Shown in pieces: positions 16,137 to 24,992 of a stretch of DNA of 64,000 nt (position 1 is the first letter of the stretch; every line of letters begins with the position of its first letter). This stretch comes from Rhodococcus sp. 06-235-1A. Lineage in GTDB: Bacteria; Actinomycetota; Actinomycetes; Mycobacteriales; Mycobacteriaceae. Location: contig NZ_NOYI01000011.1 in the NCBI RefSeq assembly GCF_002258785.1, forward strand, positions 124,001 to 188,000. The letters run 5' to 3'. The position numbers and the translations under genes are program-made. The notes under the pieces are model-generated. The model ran no database searches. It saw only the letters and a list, made by a program, of their open reading frames with translations, and had not been told where the DNA came from.

Positions 16137-17801
16137 ATGGACAACGGACAGCACGTCTTGCGTGATGCCCACCTCAATCGCGGCACCGCCTTCACCAGCG
16201 AGCAACGCCGCGCACTCGGGTTGACGGGGAGGCTACCGGCATCGGTGGAGACTGTGGAGGCACAAGCCGCACGCTCGTATCAGCAGCTGGGCTCGCAGCC
16301 GGACGACCTCGCAAAGTACGTGTATCTCAACGCATTACACGATCGAAACGAGACATTGTATTTCCGACTGCTGACCGACCACCTCGCCGAGCTGCTGCCC
16401 GTGGTCTACGACCCGACCATCGGCGACGCCATCGAGCAGTGGAGCCACGAATACCGACGATCGCGTGCACTGTACCTTTCGGTCGACCAGATCGGCGATG
16501 TGCGGGCTTCGTTCGAGACACTGGGCCTCGGTCCCGACGATGTCGACCTCATCGTGTGTTCCGACGCCGAAGAAATCCTGGGGATCGGGGACTGGGGCGT
16601 CAACGGTACCGACATCGCGGTCGGCAAGCTGGCCATCTACACCGCGGCCGCGGGCATCGATCCCCATCGCGTTATCGCGGTCAATCTCGATGTGGGCACC
16701 GACAATCAGGAGCTGCTCGACGATCCGGCCTACCTCGGCAACAGGCACGAACGTGTTCGCGGTGAGAAGTACGACGAACTGATCGACACCTATCTCGACG
16801 TCGCGAGCGATCTGTTTCCCCACGCGCTGTTGCATTTCGAGGATTTCGGACCGTCGAATGCGCGGCGGATCCTGATCGAGCACGGCGAGAGGCACCGGAT
16901 TTTCAACGACGACATGCAGGGCACCGGTGCCATCGTCATGGCCGCGGTCATGTCCGGCATGAAGGTCACCGGTGGGCGTTTTGCCGACCAACGCCTTGTC
17001 GTGTTCGGTGCGGGTACCGCGGGCACCGGTATGGCCGATCAGATTTCGGCAGCCATGGTGGCCGACGGTCTGACGCTTGAGCAGGCGCGAGCACGGGTAT
17101 GGTTGATCGACAAGGACGGGCTGGTCACCGACGACATGGACCATCTCCCCGACTACCAACAGCCCTACGCGAGGCCGGCAGCGGAGGTGACCGATGCGGG
17201 CGGAACGGTGGACCTGCTGTCCGTCGTCGAGTCGGTTCACCCCACCATCCTGATCGGGACCTCGACCGTCGCCGGGGCTTTCACCGAGGATGTGGTCCGA
17301 GCGTTGTGTGCCGGGGTGGAGCGCCCTGTCCTGCTCCCGTTGTCGAACCCGACGAGCCGCATCGAAGTGATACCGCGCGATGCCATCGCGTGGTCCGACG
17401 GTAATGCGTTGGTGGCGACCGGAATTCCGGCCGATCCGGTGGAACGCGATGGCGTGACCTACCACATCGGGCAGGGAAACAATGCTTTGCTCTATCCCGG
17501 GCTCGGGTTGGGCACCATCGTCGCCGGTGCGTCACGGGTGACCGACGGAATGCTCCTCGCGGCCGCAAATGCCGTCGCGGAGCAGGTCGACGTAGGCGCA
17601 CGAGGCGCATCGCTACTTCCTCCGGTCGAGGACCTGCGCGCATCGTCGGCGATTGTCGCCGCAGCGGTGGCACGCGCCGCCGCAAGCGACGGAGTGGCGA
17701 CCAAAGTTCACGGCGATCTCGATGCCGCTGTGCGCGAGGCGATGTGGACGCCGCAGTACCCGCCACTGGATCTCGCGTCCGAAATGGAGGCCGGCCGATG
17801 A
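16137..17801 (+). CDS. NAD-type malic enzyme
   Basis: A 554-residue malic enzyme (oxidative decarboxylation of malate to pyruvate). Start ATG 16137 follows ACAAGGA. Family segments: the N-terminal RGTAFTSEQRRALGLTG, KYVYLNALHDRNETLYFRLL, IVCSDAEEILGIGDWGVNG, the metal site HFEDFGPSNARRILIEHGE and FNDDMQGTGAIVMAAV, and the NAD fold VVFGAGTAGTGMADQI. LLPLSNPTSRIE and GQGNNALLYPGLGLG complete the C-terminal domain. The size matches the ~560-residue NAD form. Being inside a catabolic operon with fumarase, it likely drains pathway-derived malate to pyruvate rather than serving housekeeping. Confidence 0.93.
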   Translation: MDNGQHVLRDAHLNRGTAFTSEQRRALGLTGRLPASVETVEAQAARSYQQLGSQPDDLAKYVYLNALHDRNETLYFRLLTDHLAELLPVVYDPTIGDAIEQWSHEYRRSRALYLSVDQIGDVRASFETLGLGPDDVDLIVCSDAEEILGIGDWGVNGTDIAVGKLAIYTAAAGIDPHRVIAVNLDVGTDNQELLDDPAYLGNRHERVRGEKYDELIDTYLDVASDLFPHALLHFEDFGPSNARRILIEHGERHRIFNDDMQGTGAIVMAAVMSGMKVTGGRFADQRLVVFGAGTAGTGMADQISAAMVADGLTLEQARARVWLIDKDGLVTDDMDHLPDYQQPYARPAAEVTDAGGTVDLLSVVESVHPTILIGTSTVAGAFTEDVVRALCAGVERPVLLPLSNPTSRIEVIPRDAIAWSDGNALVATGIPADPVERDGVTYHIGQGNNALLYPGLGLGTIVAGASRVTDGMLLAAANAVAEQVDVGARGASLLPPVEDLRASSAIVAAAVARAAASDGVATKVHGDLDAAVREAMWTPQYPPLDLASEMEAGR

Positions 17802-19264
17802 GTAACTCGGACTGCTCGGGAGATCCCGAGGTCACCGATTTTCCCATCGGAATCACCGCGACCGGGATGCGCAGCGAGAGCGATTCGATGGGCAGTATCG
17901 ATGTGCCCGCAGATCGTTACTGGGGCGCGCAGACCCAGCGGTCCCTGCAGCACTTCTCCATCGGAGACGACCGCATGCCGTCAGCGGTATACCGCGCGTA
18001 CGGACGCGTCAAGAAGGCTGCTGCCGTTGTGAACGGGGACGCGGGCCGGTTGCAGGGGTGGCAACGCGATCTCATTGTGGGTGTGTGCGAGGAGGTCATC
18101 GACGGACGGCTCGACGACCACTTCCCGCTGTTCGTCTGGCAGACCGGTTCGGGCACCCAGTCCAACATGAACGTCAATGAGGTCATCAGCAACAGGTGCA
18201 TTCAGCTCACCGGAGGCGAACTGGGATCGAAGACGCCGATCCACCCGAACGACCACGTCAACATGGGGCAATCGAGCAACGACACTTTTCCCACCGCGAT
18301 GCACATTGCGACCGTCGCGGCGATCTCCGACCGGCTGCTTCCGGCCGTGCGAACACTGCACACTGCGGTGCAGGAGAACGCAGTCCGGTGGCGCGACATA
18401 ATCAAGGTCGGGCGCACCCACCTCGAGGACGCGGTTCCGCTCACCGTCGGGCAGGAATGGTCCGGATACGCGTCGCAGATCCGTCAAGGAATCGACCGTG
18501 TCGATGCGAGTCTGCAAGCGCTGTACCAGTTGGCGATGGGCGGCACCGCAGTCGGTACCGGCCTGAACGCACCCGACGGGTTCGGCGTCGCCGCGGCCGT
18601 GCAGATCGCTGTCCAGACCGGTCTGCCCTACGTGTCGGCGGAGAACAAGTTCGCGGCGCTCGGTGGGCTCGATGCGATGGTCGCGGCAAGCGCTGCGCTG
18701 CGCTCGCTGGCCGTGGTGTTGCTGAAGATAGCCAATGACATTCGGTGGTCCGCGTCGGGCCCACGGGCCGGACTGGCGGAGCTGATCTTGCCTGCGAACG
18801 AACCGGGTAGTTCGATCATGCCTGGGAAGGTCAATCCCACTCAGTGCGAGGCGATGGTGATGGTCTGTATCCAGGTACTCGCCGACGATACCGCTGTGGC
18901 GTTCGCCGGCAGCCAGGGCAACTTCGAGCTCAACGCCATGCGGCCGATCGTCATCGACAATGTGCTCCACTCGGCAACGATCATGGCCGACATGTGCACC
19001 AAATTCACAGATTACTGCGTCAGTGGAATCGAGTTGAACCGCGACACCATCGCCGGGTACGTCAGCCGGTCACTGATGCTCGTCACCGCACTTTCACCGA
19101 TCATCGGCTACGAGAAAGCGGCGGCCATCGCCCACCGCGCGCTGGCCGACGACAGCACACTGCGCGACGCCGCCCTGGCGACGGGATACATCGACGGCGA
19201 CGACTTCGACCGGATCATCGACCCCAGGGCCATGGTAGGCATCGATATAGCTAATGAAACATAG
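17798..19264 (+). CDS. fumC: Class II fumarase
   Basis: A 488-residue fumarase/aspartase-superfamily enzyme whose ATG overlaps the malic enzyme stop (ATGA). Visible motifs: SDSMGSIDVPADRYWGAQTQRS, QTGSGTQSNMNVNEVI, HVNMGQSSNDTFPTAMHIA, TGLNAPDGFG and the superfamily signature GSSIMPGKVNPTQCEA (about residues 337-352). These are closer to fumarase (GTGLNA) than aspartase. It hydrates fumarate to malate, which the coupled malic enzyme converts to pyruvate. It has a ~25-residue N-terminal extension compared with typical FumC. Probably a second, pathway-specific copy. Confidence 0.92.
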   Translation: MSNSDCSGDPEVTDFPIGITATGMRSESDSMGSIDVPADRYWGAQTQRSLQHFSIGDDRMPSAVYRAYGRVKKAAAVVNGDAGRLQGWQRDLIVGVCEEVIDGRLDDHFPLFVWQTGSGTQSNMNVNEVISNRCIQLTGGELGSKTPIHPNDHVNMGQSSNDTFPTAMHIATVAAISDRLLPAVRTLHTAVQENAVRWRDIIKVGRTHLEDAVPLTVGQEWSGYASQIRQGIDRVDASLQALYQLAMGGTAVGTGLNAPDGFGVAAAVQIAVQTGLPYVSAENKFAALGGLDAMVAASAALRSLAVVLLKIANDIRWSASGPRAGLAELILPANEPGSSIMPGKVNPTQCEAMVMVCIQVLADDTAVAFAGSQGNFELNAMRPIVIDNVLHSATIMADMCTKFTDYCVSGIELNRDTIAGYVSRSLMLVTALSPIIGYEKAAAIAHRALADDSTLRDAALATGYIDGDDFDRIIDPRAMVGIDIANET

Positions 19265-19338
19265 TGAAACTATCGATTGTTCGACGGTCAAGTTCTTGTT
19301 TCACTGAGAGGAGCACACGAAACGAAAGGACGATCTGT

Positions 19339-20037
19339 ATGCGCGTACTTCTAGTCAGCGGAGCGTCGGGAATCGGTCGGGCGATAGCGTCGGCTGTTCT
19401 CGACAGCGGCGGCGAGGTGGTCCTCGCCGGCCGCCGACGTGAGCCGCTCGATGCGGCGACAGCGGAGTTGGGTCCTCGCGCGAGCGCGGTGGTGATCGAC
19501 CTCGCGGACGGACCGTCCATCGCGCAGGCGGCGGTGGCCGTCGGGCCGGTCGACCATGTTGTCAGTCTCACGGCTGATCACGCGAACGGGCCGGTCGCGG
19601 ACCTGGACGGCGCAGCGGTGCGTCATGCGTTCGACGCAAAAGTCATCGGTCCGATTCTGCTGGCAAAGCACTTCGCCCCGTACCTGCAAGGTGGCGGGTC
19701 ATTCCTGTTCTTCTCCGGCGTCGCCGCGTGGAAACCAGCACTGGGCCTATCGGTGATGGCCACGACGAACGGAGCAGTGGCGTTCCTCGCAGAAGCGCTC
19801 GCGGTGGAACTCGCACCCCTCCGCGTCAACGCTCTCTCACCCGGAATCGTGGATTCGGGGGCTTGGGATTCGATGGGTTCCGGCAAGGACACGTTGTTCG
19901 CGGACACCGCGTGTGCCAACCCCGTGGGCAGAGTCGGGCAACCGTCCGACATCGCGGCCGCGGCGCTGTCGTTGTTGACGAACACCTTCGTCACCGGCGT
20001 CACCCTTCATGTCGACGGGGGAGGGCGACTGGCGTGA
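19339..20037 (+). CDS. SDR-fold protein lacking canonical Tyr/Lys
   Basis: A 232-residue Rossmann protein starting at ATG 19339 (GAAAGGA upstream). The cofactor loop SGASGIGRA and the Arg-rich GRRREPL after strand 2 suggest NADPH. SLTADH replaces the NNAG motif, and where classical SDRs have YxxxK this protein reads SVMATTNGAV, so neither the Tyr nor the Lys is present. The serine of FFSGVAAW is kept. The C-terminus is normal (VNALSPGIVDSGAW, GVTLHVDGGGRL). It belongs to a divergent SDR branch and may use another proton donor or bind without catalysis. It is translationally coupled to the following lipoprotein gene. Confidence 0.8.
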   Translation: MRVLLVSGASGIGRAIASAVLDSGGEVVLAGRRREPLDAATAELGPRASAVVIDLADGPSIAQAAVAVGPVDHVVSLTADHANGPVADLDGAAVRHAFDAKVIGPILLAKHFAPYLQGGGSFLFFSGVAAWKPALGLSVMATTNGAVAFLAEALAVELAPLRVNALSPGIVDSGAWDSMGSGKDTLFADTACANPVGRVGQPSDIAAAALSLLTNTFVTGVTLHVDGGGRLA

Positions 20038-20612
20038 GGCAAACACTGATCGTCGCCGCGGTGGCTGCGTCGGCGCTGACCGTTGCGTCTTGCGCGACCG
20101 ACCCGACCGATACAGCTGACGCCCCGCCCCTGGTGGACTCCTCGGCCGACCTCGTCGCACCCGGGACGGTGGACGTCGGCGACGCACCGGTCACTGACCG
20201 CACACGACAGGTGGTGCGGCTCGCGCAGACGCTGTATACGTTCTGGGATACGGGCGATTCGGCGTACCTCGACCGTGCGGTGGACCCCGGTTTCGTCGAC
20301 AACACGCTGCCGTCGGGCCGACCTCAGGGCCCTACCGGCCCAGCTGCGGCGTCGACGGCGTTCCGTACCGCGGTGCCCGATCTGACTTGCGAACTCGCCG
20401 ATCTTAACGTCACCGGCGACACCTTTACAGCGCGGTTGGTCTTCCGAGGTCATTTCACCGGGACGTACGACGGCCGCGAGGGTGCCGGGCAACAGGTCGA
20501 GTTCGGCGCGATCGATATCCAACACGTCGGCGACAGTCGCATCGTCGAAGACTGGCACCTCGAAGACAACCTCACCTTCCTCCAGCAAACCGGAATCGTG
20601 CAGAGCGGCTGA
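20034..20612 (+). CDS. Lipoprotein with SnoaL-like domain
   Basis: Starts at GTG 20034, overlapping the SDR stop. It has a short basic start, a hydrophobic core and a lipobox LTVASC (Cys near residue 19), followed by a linker and, from about residue 55, a SnoaL/ester-cyclase fold: TRQVVRLAQTLYTFWDTGD, FVDNTLPSGRPQGP, LVFRGHFTGTYDG, VEFGAIDIQHVGDSRIVEDWHLEDNLTFLQQ. SnoaL folds are cone-shaped small-molecule binders or cyclases. On the outer membrane face it may act as a ligand-binding or detoxification partner. 192 residues, intact. Confidence 0.75.
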   Translation: MRQTLIVAAVAASALTVASCATDPTDTADAPPLVDSSADLVAPGTVDVGDAPVTDRTRQVVRLAQTLYTFWDTGDSAYLDRAVDPGFVDNTLPSGRPQGPTGPAAASTAFRTAVPDLTCELADLNVTGDTFTARLVFRGHFTGTYDGREGAGQQVEFGAIDIQHVGDSRIVEDWHLEDNLTFLQQTGIVQSG

Positions 20613-20665
20613 CCGAATCGCGCCTGCCCTCGCGCACCAATATTTCTTGAAAGGAACTGACACAC

Positions 20666-20854
20666 ATGAACATCGACCCCAGGGTCAGAATGACCGCAGG
20701 CATCATCATGGCTGCGATCTCCTTCTTCGTCGCCGTCACCAACTTCATCGACGGCGACATTCGTTCCGGCGTGATTCTCACTATCATCGGCATTTTCTTC
20801 AGCACGCTTCTCGTGCAGACGATCAGCCGCTTCATGACCGAAGATTCCAGCTAA
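20666..20854 (+). CDS. Small two-helix membrane protein
   Basis: A 62-residue protein with two hydrophobic helices (about residues 11-27 and 34-54) joined by a short acidic turn, starting after TTGAAAGGAA. It lies 53 bp after the lipoprotein and 36 bp before the LysR gene on the same strand. It resembles small actinobacterial membrane proteins of unknown role; it could help anchor or stabilise the envelope-located lipoprotein. Confidence 0.65.
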   Translation: MNIDPRVRMTAGIIMAAISFFVAVTNFIDGDIRSGVILTIIGIFFSTLLVQTISRFMTEDSS

Positions 20855-20890
20855 CGGTGCCGGACTCCCGTCGTCGCATACCCTCGATCG

Positions 20891-21775
20891 ATGCCGACCC
20901 TCCGATCCCTCGAATGCTTCGTCGCCGTCGTGGACGCCGGCTCCGTCACCGCGGGAGCAGCGCAGCTGCATCTCTCTCAACCCGCGCTGTCTCATCAGCT
21001 TGCGTCGTTGGAAGCTGAGATCGGCTCCCCGCTGCTGGAACGCCTTCCTCGAGGGGTCCGTCCCACACCCACCGGTCGTGCTGTACTCACCGACGCACGG
21101 ACCGCACTGACGGCGGCCGAGCGTGTTCTGCGGACCGGGCGAGCGGTGGCGGAGGGTAGTGAGGGCCGCGTCCGACTGGCATGCGCCGAAAGCATGACCG
21201 TCCCGCTCCTCGCGCCGACCTTGCGGAAGTGGACCAGAAAGTACCCGCACATCGGACTGGATCTGACCGAGTTCACCAGCGCGGATGCGATGGCTGAGGC
21301 GATCGACAATGGTGACGTCGACATCGCGCTCGGCCCTGCCCCTGCTCGTCTGCCCGCAAACACCGACGAGCTCGGCACGGAGGACATCGTGGTGGTCGTA
21401 CCGGAGGGCCTCGATCTTGAAGACAAGCAGGACATCTCGTGGACGGAGCTTGCCGACAAGCCAATCGTTCACTACCACCCAGCCAACGGTTTGCGGGCCT
21501 GGTTAGACACTGTTGCGGCATCGCACGATGTCAACCTCGAGGCGGTCACTCACACTCGAAGTGCTACTACAGCAGCGCAACTTGCCCATGCCGGTCTGGG
21601 CCTGGCTCTCGTCCCGACCACCGCACTCCCTGCCCGGTTCACCGGCATCGCCAGGGCGCTCCACCCTCCGCTGCAGCGGTCGGTCGTCGTGATGGTCGGG
21701 TCTCGCACTGACACACTCACACGCAGGTTCGTCGACGACCTTCTGACCCGAGGCATGGGTGCGCGACGCCATTGA
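20891..21775 (+). CDS. LysR-family transcriptional regulator
   Basis: A 294-residue LysR regulator. The winged HTH occupies residues 1-60 (LRSLECFVAVVDAGSVTAGA, AQLHLSQPALSHQLASLEAE, LLERLPRGVRPTPTGRAVL). The effector domain has SEGRVRLACAESMTVPLLAP and the hinge-type strands to the C-terminus. It lies last in the SDR, lipoprotein, small membrane protein unit on the same strand, unlike the usual divergent LysR arrangement, so it may autoregulate that unit from within. Effector unknown. Confidence 0.9.
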   Translation: MPTLRSLECFVAVVDAGSVTAGAAQLHLSQPALSHQLASLEAEIGSPLLERLPRGVRPTPTGRAVLTDARTALTAAERVLRTGRAVAEGSEGRVRLACAESMTVPLLAPTLRKWTRKYPHIGLDLTEFTSADAMAEAIDNGDVDIALGPAPARLPANTDELGTEDIVVVVPEGLDLEDKQDISWTELADKPIVHYHPANGLRAWLDTVAASHDVNLEAVTHTRSATTAAQLAHAGLGLALVPTTALPARFTGIARALHPPLQRSVVVMVGSRTDTLTRRFVDDLLTRGMGARRH

Positions 21776-22045
21776 ATCGCGACGCGAATGCAAGGCCGAA
21801 CAGGTGCACGCAGACACCGAGCCGCCCAGTCGTGCACCGAGGAGGACCACGTGTCGTTTCGTTATCGATTTGATGGTGCTCGGAGACGAGAGTTGCGGCC
21901 GCTAGGCCTGGTACAACTTTTTTGCCCCGGTCATGGCACCGTCACCGGAACGGCGGGAAACGGTTCGTAATTCTGAGCCTCACCGTCGCACGTGCGGGCT
22001 ATCGGATGGGGACGATCTGCGGGCCATTCGTCTCGATCACGGCGT

Positions 22046-22548
22046 CTATTCGACGCCGCGACTGTAGCCGGGTGGAGCCGTCCCTTGGTCGGTGGGACGG
22101 GCTCGCAACGCAGTGACCGAAACCAGCTCCGCCGCATCTTTACGTGCAACCATCGCAGCGCTCACTGCAGCGACATCCGGGTCGTCGAAACTGCGAAGCA
22201 CGGCGTGGACGCGATGTTCCTCCTGCGGCCAGGTGAGCCCGAACGCTTCGGCTACTGCGACGTAGTCTGCGGCGCGTTGCTCGACATCCAGTGCCCTGGC
22301 GGAGCGGTTGCGGCGCACGAAGTCTCGTACCGCCCGCCAGCGCCAGTGATGGACGATCAGCCGAACGCGCATGCTGCCACGGGGACGTCGGCGAACCGGT
22401 CCATCAGAAACGCCGCAGCTTCGCCGCCGTACCCGACGATTAGCTGCAGCCCGAAATGGTTGGGCAACACTGCACCCTGCAGGATCGGCGGCAACGGATT
22501 CGTCCGGAACTCGACCGAGGCGAGCCAAGCCTGCCACAGCGCTTGCAC
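22046..22548 (-). pseudogene. Frameshifted gene of unknown family
   Basis: Two minus-strand frames seem to be one protein broken near 22360. The first part (22548 leftward) reads LWQAWLASVEFRTNPLPPIL and FGLQLIVGYGGEAAAFLMDR, ending in a stop at ACAFG. The second frame continues as RLIVHHWRWRAVRDFVRRN, DVEQRAADYVAVAEAFGLTWPQ and DPDVAAVSAAMVARKDAAEL. Both have the base bias of real coding DNA. I do not recognise the family. A standalone 109-residue gene from ATG 22373 is the alternative. The TetR gene immediately upstream may once have controlled it. Confidence 0.35.
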
Positions 22549-22678
22549 CGAAAAACGATCGGCGATTCAAGTTCGACACGTACCCCCCAAGGTGCTGCAG
22601 CGCCCGCGAGACCTGTGTCACGTGTACGCGCGATGCAAAACTAGACAGAAGGGGACAGCAGTGTCAAATTTACCAGGG

Positions 22679-23230
22679 TCAGTCCAGGGCCAGAAGCGGC
22701 ACCAACCACCGTCTGAGGTATGCCCGTAGACCGCCGTCGTCGTGAATCGTCGGGTCGTCGAACAGAATGACCGACAGACCGTTCCGCGCGAACATGGCCT
22801 CGACCCCGTCGAACTTCGTCGAATCGAATTCGGGATTGCGTTCGATGTAGCCGTCGAGGAACTGACGCACCACCGGTGCTGCTCGATCCATCATGTCCGG
22901 ATCGAACAACGGATTCCCATTACCCGAACGCATCAACGAATTGAGCACTGGTTCTCGGCGAATGAGACTGCGGGCAGCCACAATTGTCTCGACGACGAAC
23001 TCCGTCGGCGTCTCGGCCTGATCGGACTTCTCCCGTATCCCGCCGATGACGTCGACGACGAGACCGACCATGGCCTCAGAGATCATGTCCTCACGCGTGG
23101 TGAAAATCGAATACACCGTCTGCCTCGTCACGCCCGCAGCCCGTGCCACCGCCGCGATGGTGACGTCCTCGAAGCCGGACTCGGCGATCAGCCCGAGCGT
23201 CGCATCGAGAATCTTCGGCTTCGAGCGCAT
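22679..23230 (-). CDS. TetR-family regulator
   Basis: A 183-residue TetR repressor (ATG 23230; a GTG one codon earlier is also possible). The HTH is clear: ILDATLGLIAESGFEDVTIA, AVARAAGVTRQTVYSIFTTREDMI (residues 5-50). The ligand domain is all-helical and ends RRWLVPLLALD. It transcribes leftward toward the broken gene at 22046-22548, so it may now be an orphan or act on another promoter. Confidence 0.88.
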   Translation of the reverse strand: MRSKPKILDATLGLIAESGFEDVTIAAVARAAGVTRQTVYSIFTTREDMISEAMVGLVVDVIGGIREKSDQAETPTEFVVETIVAARSLIRREPVLNSLMRSGNGNPLFDPDMMDRAAPVVRQFLDGYIERNPEFDSTKFDGVEAMFARNGLSVILFDDPTIHDDGGLRAYLRRWLVPLLALD

Positions 23231-23357
23231 CACCCGATTATGACTGCCTCATTAAGGCTGCGCCCTGCATTTCTGTGCAGCCGTCGTCGATGCCGAACCG
23301 TACGAAGGCTGTCGGCAATATGATCGATACGTTCGACGCGGACCTCCAGGGGGTGTC

Positions 23358-24653
23358 CTAACCGCTGGTGGTGAAGCGTCCGCCGGCCCCGGCTGGAAAT
23401 TGGAACGATGCTCGCCTCGGAGCCAACAGTCTTACGGCAACCAGCAAATCCAGTACGTCGGCGAAGTTGCGCATGTCTTTGCCCGTTCGCTCCGCAATTC
23501 GGTCCAACCGGGCATATGCGGTGTTGCTATGGACGTATATTTTCGCGGCTGTAGCTTTTGCATTCAGGTTGGATTCCACATACGCGACCAACGTCACGAT
23601 GTACAGGCCGTCGGCGTCGTCGTCTTCTTCTACGAAACGGTGAATTCTTGGAGTGATCAGCCTTCGCGCGGTTTCGTCGGCCCGTGTGACCAGGTACTCG
23701 AACGCGCTCAAGCTTTCCAATGAATGAACGCCTGGCACCGCGTATCTCGACGATCGAGCCATTGCGGCCTCTCTGTATGCCTTCGGTACGTCGTCGAGAC
23801 TTTCGTGGACGGTACTGGTACCGAAAGACACCTGCAGGCCGTTCTGGTTCATGGCCTGCAGCACCGGGCGTAGCCGGGCGAGCAGGCTCGAACTTCCCTG
23901 GTCGGAGACGGGGAAGATGCCGACGATTTCGGTGCCACGAATCGTCACCACGCCCTGTGCACCGGCCTGTGCCGCTTGGCCGAGTGCTCGCGCGATCACT
24001 CGCTTGTCACCGGTGTCGTCGACGGTTCCCCCAACACCTACAACGATTTTGGAGGATTGGACGAATCCTGCGTCGCGCAGCGAATCCTGCCTGATTCCCA
24101 TTGCAGGTGGCCGTCCGGCCAGGAGGTCCTCCACCAGATCGCGTGCTGCCCGGTCGGCGTCGGCGAGTAGGTATTGTTGGGCCTCGATATAGCTCTCCGC
24201 TGCTGCTGTGCTCCCGGCCTCGATGACCTGCATGACGTACTGGACCGATGCTGTTGCGGCCGCACTCAGTTCTGGGTGATCTGCGGTCAACTCGAGGATC
24301 ATTTCCCACAATGTCATCTGACTGATTCGGAACGCTTGTAGGAAGTCTGCGAGTGGAATGTTTTGAGTAACGCGGCGCATCGAGTAGGTTGCGGCCACTT
24401 CGAACTCCGCCCGCCGGGATGGCCGCTGCTCCATCAAGCTCCGAACAAAGGTTTTGAAAACGTAGTGACAGTGAGCTGCTACATCCTCGCGCAGTGTGGA
24501 GTCCGCGTTGTTGCGGTAGCTGGGGACCTGTTCGCACACACGTGAGGCTGCACGATCGGAGATCACCTGGAGTGATTCCTCGATCTTCATCGCGAACGTG
24601 TGCACAGCTTCACGCTCTCTCTCGATCGATTCTCGCGGACTCACCAGCTTCAC
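23358..24653 (-). CDS. PucR/CdaR-type transcriptional regulator
   Basis: A 431-residue regulator, probably from GTG 24653 (an internal ATG at 24590 is an alternative). The N-terminal ~170 residues are helical (RsbRD-like sensor type: RRVTQNIPLADFLQAFRISQMTLWEMI), the middle resembles the GGDEF-like fold of this family, and the C-terminus has the PucR HTH YVESNLNAKATAAKIYVHSNTAYARLDRIAERTG. PucR-type activators control catabolic genes for purines, aromatics or fatty alcohols in actinobacteria. It diverges from the MHS transporter gene 340 bp away and is the likely activator of the 25-28 kb genes. Confidence 0.88.
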   Translation of the reverse strand: MKLVSPRESIEREREAVHTFAMKIEESLQVISDRAASRVCEQVPSYRNNADSTLREDVAAHCHYVFKTFVRSLMEQRPSRRAEFEVAATYSMRRVTQNIPLADFLQAFRISQMTLWEMILELTADHPELSAAATASVQYVMQVIEAGSTAAAESYIEAQQYLLADADRAARDLVEDLLAGRPPAMGIRQDSLRDAGFVQSSKIVVGVGGTVDDTGDKRVIARALGQAAQAGAQGVVTIRGTEIVGIFPVSDQGSSSLLARLRPVLQAMNQNGLQVSFGTSTVHESLDDVPKAYREAAMARSSRYAVPGVHSLESLSAFEYLVTRADETARRLITPRIHRFVEEDDDADGLYIVTLVAYVESNLNAKATAAKIYVHSNTAYARLDRIAERTGKDMRNFADVLDLLVAVRLLAPRRASFQFPAGAGGRFTTSG

Positions 24654-24895
24654 CGACCTCGCTCGTGTTCGACGGTTGTGCGTACGGGCGGCACCTCGTC
24701 TACAAGTCTCCGGGCCACCATGGTCCGATCACAGCGTACCCCGTTGCCCGTTCATCACGGATGACAATGTTCATCAGAGGTTTCGGGCTAGTCGACAGCG
24801 TCGTCGACGTGGAGCTGGGCGTTTGGATCACTCTTTCCGGGGTCGTTGCGGCCAGAGCACCTCTGCTTGGGGGCTGCGTAGCTCTTCGTCACCCC

Positions 24896-24950
24896 CTAGT
24901 GACTAGTAGGGGCCACCACTTTCCCTGTGGCCGAGTCACAGAAAAGTGGT
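24896..24950. promoter_or_regulatory. Palindrome and nested hairpin before MHS gene
   Basis: CTAGTGACTAG (24896-24906) is an 5-1-5 palindrome with flanking CCCC/GGGG. It is followed by a nested stem: ACCACTTT (24915-24922) with AAAGTGGT (24943-24950) outside and CTGTG/CACAG (24925-24929, 24937-24941) inside. The block lies 43 bp before the transporter start in the PucR/MHS divergent region, fitting an operator or 5'-leader hairpin. Confidence 0.5.
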
Positions 24951-24992
24951 CGCTACCTTCCGTGGCGTAGAGATACAGGTCACAGTTGCAGA

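Noticed and set aside
16335-17465. 376-residue minus-strand ORF over the malic enzyme
   Set aside because: Antisense to a clearly conserved malic enzyme. Composition is that of a reverse-frame shadow.
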